Made by a program: the position numbers and the translations under genes. From Rhizobium sp. Root483D2 (lineage in GTDB: Bacteria; Pseudomonadota; Alphaproteobacteria; Rhizobiales; Rhizobiaceae): 64,000 bases of DNA. Location of the stretch: contig NZ_LMFB01000039.1 of the NCBI RefSeq assembly GCF_001426685.1, positions 62,001-126,000 on the forward strand, written 5' to 3'. The number at the start of each line of letters is the position of its first letter. Position 1 is the stretch's first letter. The notes below the pieces were generated by a model. That model saw only the letters and a list, made by a program, of their open reading frames with translations, searched no databases and was not told where the DNA came from. This document shows, one piece after another, positions 55,907-64,000 of this stretch.

Positions 55907-56542
55907 TCAATCCGAACTTCCGGTGGCAGTCGTGCGATTCCCGGGCCAAGCCGTCAGGGCAAGGTCGATCAACCGTTTCAGGAGTGCGTTGCAGGCACCA
56001 TCGCAGGCCTGGGCCGACATGCCCTGGATGATCGCACCGTAGAAGCGCGCGAGCGTGTCCGTGTCGGTCCCGACCGGCAATTCGTCCTCAATGACGGCGC
56101 GATCGAAGCGGGCTTTCAGAACCTGCATCGATGCCTCGCGAAGAGCTGCAGTCATTCGAGCGACCGACGCATTTTCTTCCGCATGCTGCAGGACCGCGGT
56201 CGAGACCATGCAGCCTGCGGGCTTGCCTGGTTGCGTGTCGCCATCGGCAATATTGTAGAGGTAGCGGCTGAGCGCTTCATAGGCGGGTAGGGCGGATGCC
56301 AGGATTTCACCCTGGCAGCCACTCTCGCGGGCGATGCTGAAATCCAGTGCTTGGCGATACAATTCCTCCTTCGAGCCGAAGTTGGAATAGAGCGTCGGCG
56401 GATTGATCCCCATGGCTTTGGTCAGGTCGGCGGTCGACGTGCCTTCGTAGCCACGCTCCCAGAACAGGCGCGCCGCGATGTCGAGACCGGTGTCTCGATC
56501 GAGTACGCGCGGCCTTCCTCGTTTGCGAACCGACTCTTCCAT
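55907..56542 (-). CDS. TetR/AcrR-family transcriptional repressor
   Basis: This is 211 residues. The N-terminal helix-turn-helix (residues about 12-55) reads DIAARLFWERGYEGTSTADL, then TKAMGINPPTLYSNFGSKEELY, a standard TetR signature. The C-terminal ligand domain follows the TetR_C_16-type pattern, with Cys in PAGCMVSTAV. It is divergent from the SDR gene with 90 bases between the starts, an interval that contains two operator-like palindromes. It most likely represses both genes. The inducer is unknown. Confidence 0.92.
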   Translation of the reverse strand: MEESVRKRGRPRVLDRDTGLDIAARLFWERGYEGTSTADLTKAMGINPPTLYSNFGSKEELYRQALDFSIARESGCQGEILASALPAYEALSRYLYNIADGDTQPGKPAGCMVSTAVLQHAEENASVARMTAALREASMQVLKARFDRAVIEDELPVGTDTDTLARFYGAIIQGMSAQACDGACNALLKRLIDLALTAWPGNRTTATGSSD

Positions 56543-56546
56543 TAAA

Positions 56547-56607
56547 ATAGTGATCCCTATTTAATTGTTGACAGGCAGGTTTCAACTCTTAATATAGCGA
56601 TCACTAT
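56547..56607 (+). promoter_or_regulatory. Divergent promoter region with two TetR-operator-like palindromes
   Basis: ATAGTGATCCCTAT at 56547-56560 and ATAGCGATCACTAT at 56594-56607 are two imperfect 14-bp palindromes of the same consensus, ATAGNGATCNCTAT. Between them TTGACA at 56568-56573 and TAATAT at 56590-56595 (16-base spacing) form a good sigma-70 promoter toward the SDR gene. The second palindrome overlaps its -10 box and the first overlaps the TetR gene start. Confidence 0.75.
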
Positions 56608-56632
56608 TTTAATTGGCAACGGAGCAAGAAAT

Positions 56633-57406
56633 ATGTCTAAGAAATTGGAAGGCAAGACAGCGCTTATCACCGGAAGCTCACGGGGTATTGGACGGGCGGT
56701 CGCGCTCGCCTTTGCAAAGGAAGGTGCCGGGCTGATCGGTGTGCACTACACCGCTAATCCGGATGCCGCCAAAGCCACCGTGCGCGATATCGAGGGACTG
56801 GGCGTCAAGGCTGTCGCAGTGAGGGCCGATCTGCGACAGGGCAAGGAAGCTGCCGATAGCCTCTGGGCACAGTTCAGCGACGCGGCGCGTGCGCAGACGG
56901 GATCGGCTGTTCTCGATATTCTCGTCAACAATGCCGGCATTGCTCCTGCAGTCCCGTTGAAACAGACAAGCGAGGCTGTCTTCGACGAGGTGATGACCAT
57001 CAACTACAAGGCGCCGTTCTTCCTGATCCAGGCGGTAGCGGACCACATTCGCGACAAGGGCCGCATCATCAACGTCTCAACAGGGTTCACCCGGATCGCA
57101 GCACCAACCCATCCAGCCTACGCGGCCTCCAAGGGAGCGCTTGAGACCTTAACACTGGCACTGGCGCCCGAGTTTGCGGTCCGCGGGATTACGATCAATG
57201 CCGTCATGCCAGGCGTCACCGAAACGGATATGAACGCCGAATGGCTGGCATCGCCGGATGCACGCGCCGGCGCCGAGGCGCTTTCAGTCTTCTCGCGTGT
57301 TGGCCGAGCCGACGACATTGCCGATGTCATCGCCTTCCTGGCGTCGAATGACGCGCGCTGGACAACCGGGCAGATTATCGACGCGACGGGTGGAGCCCGA
57401 ATCTGA
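56633..57406 (+). CDS. Short-chain dehydrogenase/reductase
   Basis: This is a 257-residue SDR. The cofactor motif TGSSRGIGRAVALAF starts at residue 13, NNAGIAP follows near 105, and the catalytic residues are Ser in INVSTGFTRI, Tyr in HPAYAASKGALE (Tyr-x-x-x-Lys) and the Asn of the tetrad earlier. It is a complete classical SDR of the 3-oxoacyl-reductase-like type that reduces or oxidises carbonyl groups with NAD(P)H. The gene is under the divergent TetR-type promoter. AGCAAG precedes the ATG. A detoxification role is a guess from this arrangement. Confidence 0.92.
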   Translation: MSKKLEGKTALITGSSRGIGRAVALAFAKEGAGLIGVHYTANPDAAKATVRDIEGLGVKAVAVRADLRQGKEAADSLWAQFSDAARAQTGSAVLDILVNNAGIAPAVPLKQTSEAVFDEVMTINYKAPFFLIQAVADHIRDKGRIINVSTGFTRIAAPTHPAYAASKGALETLTLALAPEFAVRGITINAVMPGVTETDMNAEWLASPDARAGAEALSVFSRVGRADDIADVIAFLASNDARWTTGQIIDATGGARI

Positions 57407-57651
57407 ACGATCCCAACCTCTGCTATTCGTCCAAACCAGCATACCAGGCGGCATAGGGCGTATTCGCAACGAGATGCCGTTTGACATCCGGCGCCCTATC
57501 GACCCACCAGACGGGGCCGCGCTCGCCGAGCGCGGTCTTCGCTATGTCGACCTTGCGGCGTGTATCAGCAAGCTCGGCGGTGTTCCTTCGCATCCCTGAC
57601 AACGCGTCGCCTATCGATATTAACGGGTGGCTGATGCGTTCTGGGGAGTAT

Positions 57652-58671
57652 TCATGAAGCCGAGTGATCCTTTACAAGCTTGGCGCTGACAAGGACTTCC
57701 CGAGGTGCCTGTTTGCGCCAGACTTTCTGGAAGCTCTCGACAACGTTGTCGCTGGATACGGCAAGGCCTGGAAGTGCGACCCAGTCTGGTGTCTGCTTTC
57801 CCAGAAGGGCCAGCACACAGGTCTGTGCCACGGCGACACCCTGCAGATATGGCTGCTGAGCACCGATGCCGCAGATCATACCACCCGAGGCGAGGTTGAT
57901 AGCGGCTTCTCGACCGAGATCGACGGTCGCCACCGGGAGGTGGCGGCCTGCCCGTTCCAGCGCCTTAACCACTTCCATGGCAGGCGTGTCCCAGACCACA
58001 AAGAGGCCCGCGAGGTCGTCGTGATCGGATACCAGCGTTGAAGCATCTGAGCCGGCTGTTTGTATGCTATCGAATTTGCGCACGACCAACCGGATATCCG
58101 GGCGGTTCATCAGCATCCATTTGTTGAACGCGATTTCGCGTTCATTGGTGGCGAAGAATTCTGCATGGTAGGACAGCACGCCCACGGCAGCGCCGTCAGC
58201 CAGCCGTTTCGCCAGAAACGCGGCCGCGATCGTGCCGAGGCCAAAATTGTCGGCAGAAACCAGCGCGACGTAATCTGAGCCCGGAAGAAGGCCTGTCGGG
58301 ACATTGTCGAGGAGAAGCAGCCGGATGCCATCCCGAGAAATGCGCCGGTGCGCATCGGCGACGGTGGAATTGGCAACCGGGATGGAAATGATCGCGTCCG
58401 GTTTTTCGCCGCGCAAGCGCTCGAGCGCGGCAACCTGAGCTTCCGGAGCAAAGCCGCAATCGACTACCTCGATCACGGCTGTTTCGCAGTCGCCGAAAGT
58501 TGCCATGATGCCGGCAATTTGTTGTTTTGCCCAATCACTGGCCATGGTGTGTAGGACGATCGCAACACGAAAGCGCCCCGCACGAGCGGCGACAATGTCA
58601 TCGGCAAGCAGCGCGATGCGTTCGGGAGGCGCTGCCCGTTCCCCATGTGGCCCCAATCCAGATATCGTCAT
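57652..58671 (-). CDS. Sugar-binding-type protein without a signal peptide
   Basis: This is 339 residues of the Peripl_BP_4 fold. The product aligns with the periplasmic sugar-binding protein at 61271-62392 (shared QQIAGIMATFGDCE/AQINGLQTQFAAMG, PDAIISIPV/PSIIVSIPT, LLLDNVPTGLLPG/LVFMDNVPAGFTAG and GIGAQQPY/GLGAQRPY blocks). The start at 58671 (MTISGLGPHGER) gives a hydrophilic N-terminus and no signal or lipobox, so the protein should stay in the cytoplasm. A longer frame upstream also lacks a signal. It lies next to the ROK regulator on the same strand. A cytosolic ligand sensor is a possibility, and loss of the signal by rearrangement is another. Confidence 0.85.
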   Translation of the reverse strand: MTISGLGPHGERAAPPERIALLADDIVAARAGRFRVAIVLHTMASDWAKQQIAGIMATFGDCETAVIEVVDCGFAPEAQVAALERLRGEKPDAIISIPVANSTVADAHRRISRDGIRLLLLDNVPTGLLPGSDYVALVSADNFGLGTIAAAFLAKRLADGAAVGVLSYHAEFFATNEREIAFNKWMLMNRPDIRLVVRKFDSIQTAGSDASTLVSDHDDLAGLFVVWDTPAMEVVKALERAGRHLPVATVDLGREAAINLASGGMICGIGAQQPYLQGVAVAQTCVLALLGKQTPDWVALPGLAVSSDNVVESFQKVWRKQAPREVLVSAKLVKDHSAS

Positions 58672-58766
58672 AGTATGGATCTCGTTGTTAATGGGAAGTT
58701 GGCAAGAGCTTAATGGGTCGGAAACCGGCTTTTCCGAAACCGTAGGACACATTCGGGCGACATGCG

Positions 58767-60116
58767 TTAAGGTGCAATCGCTTTTCGGTCTTGCTCGCCA
58801 GCAATGCCTGCCCGGCGTGCGGCGCACGACTTGCGCAGCGCCAGGAACACGGGGTGGGCGAGTGGCGTGCCCTGCACGATCCAGTCTTTCAGGCAGCCCG
58901 GCTCGAACAAACTTTCCACGACCACCATCGCCGCACCCACCAGGCCCGCTGAACTGCCCATCTGCGATTTAGCGATGATCAGGTCGCGTGTCACCAAGGG
59001 GTGGCTCTCTCCATAGACCGTTTCACGAACGGCGGCCAGAAGGAGGTCATTGGTCTGGGCCATGGTGCCGGACAGAATGATCAGGTCCGGATTGAGCATG
59101 TTGGCGAGCATCGCGACCGAATGGCCGATCATGCGTCCGCTGAGCCCAAGGATCTCCATGGAGGCCGGATCACCGGATTGTGCGGCCTGGCTGACTTCGA
59201 TCGCGCCGACATCGCCACCCCGGCGCAACGTATCGGCGAGCAACGGGCTTTTGCCGGATTGCGCGGCCGCCAGCCCCTCGCGCGCGATCATGTCGCTGCC
59301 GGCGAGCGCGTCGAGCGTCGAGGCACGGTCGCCGGCCTGCACCGGCATCTGGCCGATCAGCCCGGAAGCGCCCTGCGCTCCACGATAGAGCCGGCCGTCG
59401 AAGATCAGCCCGGCCCCGATCCGTTTTCCAACTTTGATGAACAGCATATTGCGAGCAGTTTGTCCCGCACCCGCAAAGCGCTCGCCCATCGTCATGGTCT
59501 CAATGCTGGAGCGCAACCACACCGGCGCGCCAAATCGATCGACAAGGGTTTCCACGAAGGGAAAACCTTCCCACGCCGGCAGGAAGGACGGCGTCTGTTC
59601 CATGAACGGCATCTCGTCGCCCTCGGTCACGGGCCCGGGGACCGAAACTGCAATTCCCCATACCGGCATATCCGGCGCGTGCTTGGCGATCAGCCAGTCG
59701 AACAGAGACAGGATGCGAAGAGAGGTCGATGCCGCATCCGCGCCCAGATCGATTGCCTCGTGGTGCTCCGTAAAGAGCCGGCCCGAAAGATCGGCGATGC
59801 CGACTCCCAAAGCTGACTGGTCCAGCGTCGCGACGAGAATACAGCCAAGATCCGTCCTGAACCGGACGAGGCGCGGCGCCCGTCCGCCACTGGCAATGCC
59901 GAGTTCGCTTTCGACGATCAGCCCGATTTCCGAAAGGGTTGCCAAGCGGTCTGCCACCGCAGCCCGTCCCAGCTCGCTTTCCCGTTCCAGTTCCTGTCGC
60001 GTCGTGGCCTTGCCCGACCGGATAAGATTGAGGACCGCACCAAGGCTCGCTGCAGCCGAGTCGCGGGTCGTCGGTCGGCCTTTTCCACGTATTCGGGATG
60101 ACGAGGCAATGGGCAT
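58767..60116 (-). CDS. ROK-family transcriptional regulator
   Basis: This is 449 residues. An N-terminal winged helix-turn-helix (residues about 20-85, RQELERESELGRAAVADRLA) precedes a ROK sugar-kinase-like domain with VWGIAVSVPGPV, a glycine-rich FIKVGKRIGAGLIFDG block and the later YRGAQGASGLIGQMPV. The classic ROK zinc motif (GHxxxxxxGxxCxCGxxGC) is not recognisable. The corresponding stretch instead reads VQAGDRASTLDALAGSD. It therefore binds a sugar or derivative as effector and is unlikely to be a kinase. It is divergent from the sugar catabolic operon at 60375 onward, which it should control. Confidence 0.88.
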   Translation of the reverse strand: MPIASSSRIRGKGRPTTRDSAAASLGAVLNLIRSGKATTRQELERESELGRAAVADRLATLSEIGLIVESELGIASGGRAPRLVRFRTDLGCILVATLDQSALGVGIADLSGRLFTEHHEAIDLGADAASTSLRILSLFDWLIAKHAPDMPVWGIAVSVPGPVTEGDEMPFMEQTPSFLPAWEGFPFVETLVDRFGAPVWLRSSIETMTMGERFAGAGQTARNMLFIKVGKRIGAGLIFDGRLYRGAQGASGLIGQMPVQAGDRASTLDALAGSDMIAREGLAAAQSGKSPLLADTLRRGGDVGAIEVSQAAQSGDPASMEILGLSGRMIGHSVAMLANMLNPDLIILSGTMAQTNDLLLAAVRETVYGESHPLVTRDLIIAKSQMGSSAGLVGAAMVVVESLFEPGCLKDWIVQGTPLAHPVFLALRKSCAARRAGIAGEQDRKAIAP

Positions 60117-60214
60117 GTTGCCGTATTCCCTTCGGCGTTCGCGTTGGAGGCTTCGTCATTCAGCACCGTCAGCCCCTTTTCATTGGATAAATCGATTGCA
60201 TGTGTGGGGCAAGT

Positions 60215-60256
60215 GCAAACTTATGTCGTAAATATGCAAAAGTTTGCTGACTTATG
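60215..60256. promoter_or_regulatory. Candidate ROK operator region
   Basis: GCAAACTT at 60215-60222 and AAGTTTGC at 60240-60247 form an 8-bp inverted repeat 17 bases apart. ACTTATG occurs twice in direct orientation at 60219-60225 and 60250-60256, 31 bases (three helical turns) apart. It lies between the divergent ROK gene and the sugar operon. Confidence 0.55.
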
Positions 60257-60374
60257 CGCAAATAATATTGACTTCGAAATTAAACACTCATAACGTTACA
60301 GTCGGAGAGCGGCGGTGTCGCAGAGATTTCGGGCGGGGCGGGAACCCATCCGACCCGCAGCGGAGGAATTCAAA

Positions 60375-61187
60375 ATGTCGGATTGGAAGCTGGCTTATCA
60401 CGCCAATTGCTGGGGCATGCTTGGTGGCAATGCGCAGGGCGTGACCTCGATTACGGAGCTCACCTATCGCACATTCGGCGACATGGACCGCGCCTTCGAC
60501 GACATTGCCGCGGCAGGATATGAAGGCGTCGAACTGTTCGATGGCAATCTGCTTGACTACAGCGCCGCCGACCTTCGCAACCTTCTCGCCAAAACCGGCC
60601 TTACGCTGGTGGCCGCCTATGCCGGCGGCAATTTCATCTTCGACGATATCCTGCCGGAAGAGCTGGCCCGGATTACCCGTGCCGCCGACCGCGCCGCCGA
60701 ACTCGGTGCGCCGCATCTGGTCGTCGGGGGAGGCGCCAAACGTTTCGACGGTATCCGCGACGAGGACTATGTGAAGCTCGGTGCGGCCCTGGACAAGGTC
60801 AAGGCAATAGCCGAAGCCCGTGGGCTGCGCGGCCATTATCATCCGCATCTTTCGACGATCGTCGAAGGGCCAGACACGGTGGCCCAGATATTCGGCCTGA
60901 CGTCGATCGATTTCTGCCCGGACACGGCGCACCTCGCGGCCGCCGGCGGCGATCCGGCGCGGCTTATTCGCGATCACGCGTCGCGCATTTCCTACGTTCA
61001 CTTGAAGGGCCTCCAGACGGAACCGTTTGTTTTCACGCCGCTCGATCGCGGCGATGTGCCGACCGGTCCCATCCTTACCGCCCTGCGGGAGACGGGATTC
61101 AAGGGCTGGGTCTGCACCGAACTCGATGCATGGTCCGATCCCGCCGAAGGCGCCCGCATCAGCATGGATTATCTGAAACATGCCTGA
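60375..61187 (+). CDS. Sugar phosphate isomerase/epimerase (xylose-isomerase-like TIM barrel)
   Basis: This is 270 residues of the AP-endonuclease-2-like TIM-barrel family. The metal and substrate region shows GVELFDGNL, LVVGGGAK, GHYHPHLSTIVEG, IDFCPDTAHLAAAGGDP and YVHLKGL, close to IolE/2-keto-myo-inositol dehydratase and other sugar isomerases. CGGAGG lies 8 bases before the ATG. It leads the rightward operon with the binding protein, dehydrogenase and ABC genes, so it probably acts on the imported sugar or polyol. Which sugar cannot be determined. Confidence 0.88.
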   Translation: MSDWKLAYHANCWGMLGGNAQGVTSITELTYRTFGDMDRAFDDIAAAGYEGVELFDGNLLDYSAADLRNLLAKTGLTLVAAYAGGNFIFDDILPEELARITRAADRAAELGAPHLVVGGGAKRFDGIRDEDYVKLGAALDKVKAIAEARGLRGHYHPHLSTIVEGPDTVAQIFGLTSIDFCPDTAHLAAAGGDPARLIRDHASRISYVHLKGLQTEPFVFTPLDRGDVPTGPILTALRETGFKGWVCTELDAWSDPAEGARISMDYLKHA

Positions 61188-61230
61188 CGGCCTGGGTGAC
61201 CTGAAATGGGCGTTACGGCCCGGCAATCTT

Positions 61231-61248
61231 CGAGGCAATGATGCCTCG
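61231..61248 (+). promoter_or_regulatory. Short intercistronic hairpin
   Basis: CGAGGCA and TGCCTCG pair perfectly around an ATGA loop, 23 bases before the binding-protein start. It probably stabilises or separates the mRNA segment. Confidence 0.4.
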
Positions 61249-61270
61249 ACTTCTTGGGAGGAGAAGAACC

Positions 61271-62392
61271 ATGATAACCAGACGAACCCTGCTTGCAACC
61301 AGCGCAGCCTTTGCACTGACACTGTCGATCGCCGCACCGGCGTTTGCCGATCCGGATGCTGCCCTTGCCAAGCTGCAGGAGACCGTTCTGTCGAAGGGGC
61401 CGAACGGCGAAGAGCCTGCCGCCGCTTCCTCGGTCACGTTGACCGATGAGGAACTGACCAAGATCAAGGGCATGAATGCCACGGCGGCCATCGTTATGCA
61501 TTACGGCGGCAATGACTGGAGCCAGGCACAGATCAACGGATTGCAGACACAGTTCGCAGCCATGGGCATCAAGGTCATCGCCGTCACCGACGCCGGTTTC
61601 AAGCCTGAAAAACAGGTGGCGGACCTGGAAACCATCATGGCGCAGAAGCCCAGCATCATCGTGTCGATCCCGACTGATCCCGTTGCAACGGCTGTCGCCT
61701 ACAAGGCGGCTGCCGACGCCGGCGTAAAACTGGTGTTCATGGACAACGTGCCGGCCGGCTTCACTGCCGGCAAGGAATACGTATCCTCCGTTTCGGCAGA
61801 CAATTACGGCAACGGTGTCGCTTCAGCGCATTTGATGGCCAAAGCGCTCGGCGGCAAGGGCGAGATTGGTCTCGTCTTTCACGCCGCTGACTTCTTCGTC
61901 ACTAAGCAGCGCTACGAGGCCTTCAAGGCAACTATCGCGTCGGACTACCCGGACATCAAGATCGTGGCCGAGCAGGGCATCGGCGGTCCGGATTTTTCCG
62001 GTGATGCCGACAAGGCGGCAAGCGCCATGCTGACCTCCAATCCCAATCTGAATGGGATCTGGGCTGTCTGGGACGTGCCGGCCGAGGGCGTGATTTCGGC
62101 GGCCCGCACCGCTGGCCGCGACGATCTCGTCATCACGACCATCGATCTCGGCGAAAACGTCGCGATCTCCATGGCCCAGGGCGGTTTTATCAAGGGTCTC
62201 GGTGCACAGCGCCCCTATTCACAGGGCGTGACCGAGGCGATGCTGGCAGGTTACGGTCTGCTCGGCAAAGAAGCCCCGGCGTTTGTGGCGTTGCCGGCGC
62301 TTCCCGTCACCAAGGAAACATTGGTCGAGGGATGGAAGGCCGTCTACAATACCGAACCGACGGCCAATGTGAAAACCAGCCTCGGACAGTAA
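61271..62392 (+). CDS. Periplasmic sugar-binding protein of an ABC importer
   Basis: This is 373 residues of the Peripl_BP_4 type. The N-terminus has a twin-Arg-like signal (ITRRTLLATSAAFALTLS) cleaved near AFADPDAAL. The mature part shows AAIVMHYGGNDWSQAQINGL, IIVSIPTDPVATAVAY, LVFMDNVPAG, GEIGLVFHAADFF and IKGLGAQRPYSQGV. GGAGGAG precedes the ATG. It delivers a monosaccharide or polyol to the ABC permease whose ATPase begins at 63683. Its close cytosolic paralogue is at 57652-58671. Confidence 0.92.
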   Translation: MITRRTLLATSAAFALTLSIAAPAFADPDAALAKLQETVLSKGPNGEEPAAASSVTLTDEELTKIKGMNATAAIVMHYGGNDWSQAQINGLQTQFAAMGIKVIAVTDAGFKPEKQVADLETIMAQKPSIIVSIPTDPVATAVAYKAAADAGVKLVFMDNVPAGFTAGKEYVSSVSADNYGNGVASAHLMAKALGGKGEIGLVFHAADFFVTKQRYEAFKATIASDYPDIKIVAEQGIGGPDFSGDADKAASAMLTSNPNLNGIWAVWDVPAEGVISAARTAGRDDLVITTIDLGENVAISMAQGGFIKGLGAQRPYSQGVTEAMLAGYGLLGKEAPAFVALPALPVTKETLVEGWKAVYNTEPTANVKTSLGQ

Positions 62393-62419
62393 GCCGGTTC
62401 CATCACCGCTTACCTTCTT

Positions 62420-62467
62420 GCGGGCGGCGTTTGCGCCGCCCGCCCTGGAAGGCCCACGGGCCTTTCC
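62420..62467 (+). terminator. Two consecutive hairpins after the binding-protein gene
   Basis: GCGGGCGGCG (62420-62429) pairs perfectly with CGCCGCCCGC (62434-62443) around TTTG, and GGAAGGCCC pairs with GGGCCTTTCC at 62447-62467. Such structures after a binding-protein gene usually stabilise the upstream message and lower the downstream genes without full termination. Confidence 0.6.
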
Positions 62468-62513
62468 GAACAGATCGGGCCAGGGCCCCCCCTTCATTTG
62501 ACGGAGAAAGACG

Positions 62514-63686
62514 ATGACCAAAGTGATGAACGTCGCCATGATCGGTGGCGGCTTCATGGGCAAGGCGCATGCCATGGCCTATGCTTCCATGCCGATGTTC
62601 TTCTGGCCGGCGCCTGCCATTCCGCACCGCAAGGTCGTGGTGGACGTGACGGACGCGATGGCGGAAACTGCCCGCGACCGCTACGGCTTCGAGGAAGCGT
62701 CCAGTGACTGGCGCGCCGTCGTTGCCCGGCCGGATATCGACGTGATTGATATCTGCACACCCAACAATGTCCACGCCGAAATCGCCATTGCAGCAGCGCA
62801 AGCCGGCAAACACATCATCTGCGAAAAGCCGCTCGCCCGCACGGTCGAGGAAGCCCGCGCCATGGCCGCCGCCGTCAAGAAGGCCGGCGTGACCCACATG
62901 GTTGCCTTCAACTATCGCCGCACCCCGGCTGTTGCGCTTGCCAAGAAATACATCGAAGACGGCCGGATCGGCAAAATTCTCAATTTTCGCGGCACCTATC
63001 TGCAGGATTGGTCCGCCGACCCAGACGGCCCACTGTCATGGCGCTTCCAGAAGAAGATCGCCGGGTCCGGCACGGTCGGCGACATCGCCACCCATGTGGT
63101 CGATCTCGCGCATTATCTCGTGGGGCCGATCGAGACGGTGAATGCTATCACCACCACCTATAACAAGACGCGACCCTTGCAGCAGGGCGGGATCGACAAG
63201 CTGGGTGCGGCTGAAAAAGCATCCGGCGATGTCGAGCGCGGCGAGGTGGATGTGGACGATGAAGTCATCAGCATGCTGCGCTTCGAAAACGGCGCAATCG
63301 GCAGCCTCGAGGCGACACGCAACGCGTATGGCCGCAACAACTTCATCACGCTGGAGATCCATGGCACCAAGGGCTCGATCCACTTTAACTATGAGCGCCG
63401 TGACGAATTGCAGGTGATGTTTGCCGACGATCCGGCTGACAGTCGCGGCTTTCGCACGGTCTATACCGGTCCGGCGCACCCCTATGGTCACGGCCTCTGG
63501 CCCATCCCGGCGCTCGGCATAGGCTATTCCGAGACGAAGATTGTCGAGTGCTTCGATTTTTTCACGGCCATCAAGACGGGAAAACAGCCATCGCCGAATT
63601 TCGACGACGGTCTGTTGACGGAACTGGTCGCGGATGCCCTCATTCGCTCGGGAGAAACCGGAGCGTGGGAGCGCGTGGGCAGATGA
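62514..63686 (+). CDS. Gfo/Idh/MocA-family NAD(P)-dependent dehydrogenase
   Basis: This is 390 residues. The nucleotide-binding motif MIGGGFMGKAHAMAY is at the N-terminus, followed by DVIDICTPNNVHAEIA, the catalytic Lys block CEKPLARTVEEAR and ATHVVDLAHYLVGPIE in the C-terminal domain. The family oxidises or reduces sugars, polyols and inositols. It follows the two hairpins and overlaps the next ATPase gene by 4 bases (ATGA). With the isomerase it makes a two-step catabolic set. Confidence 0.92.
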   Translation: MTKVMNVAMIGGGFMGKAHAMAYASMPMFFWPAPAIPHRKVVVDVTDAMAETARDRYGFEEASSDWRAVVARPDIDVIDICTPNNVHAEIAIAAAQAGKHIICEKPLARTVEEARAMAAAVKKAGVTHMVAFNYRRTPAVALAKKYIEDGRIGKILNFRGTYLQDWSADPDGPLSWRFQKKIAGSGTVGDIATHVVDLAHYLVGPIETVNAITTTYNKTRPLQQGGIDKLGAAEKASGDVERGEVDVDDEVISMLRFENGAIGSLEATRNAYGRNNFITLEIHGTKGSIHFNYERRDELQVMFADDPADSRGFRTVYTGPAHPYGHGLWPIPALGIGYSETKIVECFDFFTAIKTGKQPSPNFDDGLLTELVADALIRSGETGAWERVGR

Positions 63687-64000
63687 GCACCGAAGCCGCA
63701 GCCGTCAGCATGCCCTTGACTGCAAGCGAGCCATTGGCCGTCAGCATGAAGGGAATTTCAAAGGCCTTTGGCGGTGTGCGGGCTTTGAACGATGTCAGTC
63801 TCGATATCCGGCAGGGCGAAGTTCACGCACTGCTAGGCGGCAACGGTGCGGGAAAATCCACTATACTCAAGGTGCTCAACGGCGTTCATAAGCCCGATTC
63901 TGGCACGATCACGGTCTGCGGCAACCTGCTGGAGGACGTGACGCCGGAGGCGGCGCGCGCGGCCGGCATTGCCATGAACTTTCAAGAGCTCAGCCTAATC
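63683..64000 (+). CDS. Sugar ABC transporter ATP-binding protein, cut by the window end
   Basis: The first 106 residues are visible. After a 20-residue lead the ABC domain begins (MKGISKAFGGVRALNDVSLD). Walker A is GGNGAGKST and the Q-loop lies in IAMNFQELSL. This matches the first half of RbsA/MglA-like sugar transport ATPases, usually about 500 residues with two ABC domains. The ATG overlaps the dehydrogenase stop. The permease and any remaining genes lie beyond the window. Confidence 0.9.
   Translation, partial: MSTEAAAVSMPLTASEPLAVSMKGISKAFGGVRALNDVSLDIRQGEVHALLGGNGAGKSTILKVLNGVHKPDSGTITVCGNLLEDVTPEAARAAGIAMNFQELSLI

Overview
The window looks like a replicon of an alphaproteobacterium of the Rhizobiales, most likely Rhizobiaceae. 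The evidence is a DnaE2-type mutasome polymerase followed by SRAP genes, BA14K-family proteins, DUF982, DUF1206 and DUF1236 proteins, a rhizobial-type flagellin, and sugar and amino-acid type ABC importers next to ROK and GntR regulators. Single-copy housekeeping genes and rRNA or tRNA genes are absent. Decayed genes, insertion-sequence remains and long gaps between genes are frequent. Together these suggest a plasmid, chromid or other accessory region. This is inference from gene content only.

Layout. (1) 1-3.8 kb: the 3' part of dnaE2 and two tandem SRAP (HMCES/YedK-like) genes. The first SRAP copy has lost every recognised catalytic residue and the second keeps them all. (2) 4.2-12.6 kb: a branched-chain-amino-acid-type ABC importer (livM, livH, livF, livG and a binding protein) built around a GntR regulator. 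It carries two paralogous aldo/keto reductases, one fused to a Rid-family domain, and a TIGR04076-like protein. Together they look like an uptake and catabolism locus for an unidentified compound. (3) 12.7-37 kb: an envelope and stress region of small secreted or membrane proteins (BA14K x2, DUF1206, DUF1236, PepSY, a Gly/Asn-rich protein, a long OmpA-family protein, a general-stress-17M-like protein, a 24-residue membrane peptide). It also has a GGDEF-EAL protein, a Hint-domain protein and a HisKA_3/LuxR two-component pair. It is mixed with an IS5-type remnant, an intact-looking IS3-type element inserted into a decayed ABC exporter, and an ompA fragment.

(4) 38.7-44 kb: a terminal-oxidase cluster (CtaG, a CopD/HemJ-like membrane protein, DUF2231, subunit II, a fused subunit I-III, a subunit IV-like protein). 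Subunit II lacks the CuA cysteines, subunit I has Met in place of the K-channel Lys, and the I-III gene carries a one-base frameshift in this sequence. (5) 44.7-57.4 kb: a mixed block holding an FAD/NAD(P)-binding protein, a manganese-catalase stub, an orphan long flagellin, a thioesterase, a polyglycine-hydrolase-like serine hydrolase with five tandem repeats, a large hybrid histidine kinase, and a divergent TetR/SDR pair with two operator-like palindromes. (6) 57.6-64 kb: a sugar or polyol locus with a ROK repressor, a sugar isomerase/epimerase, a periplasmic sugar-binding protein, a Gfo/Idh/MocA dehydrogenase and the start of an ABC ATPase. It also encodes a second sugar-binding-type protein that lacks a signal peptide.

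All calls come from reading the translations and motifs by eye. No database search, structure prediction or alignment program was run. Family names are from recognition of motifs, and substrates are unknown unless stated.
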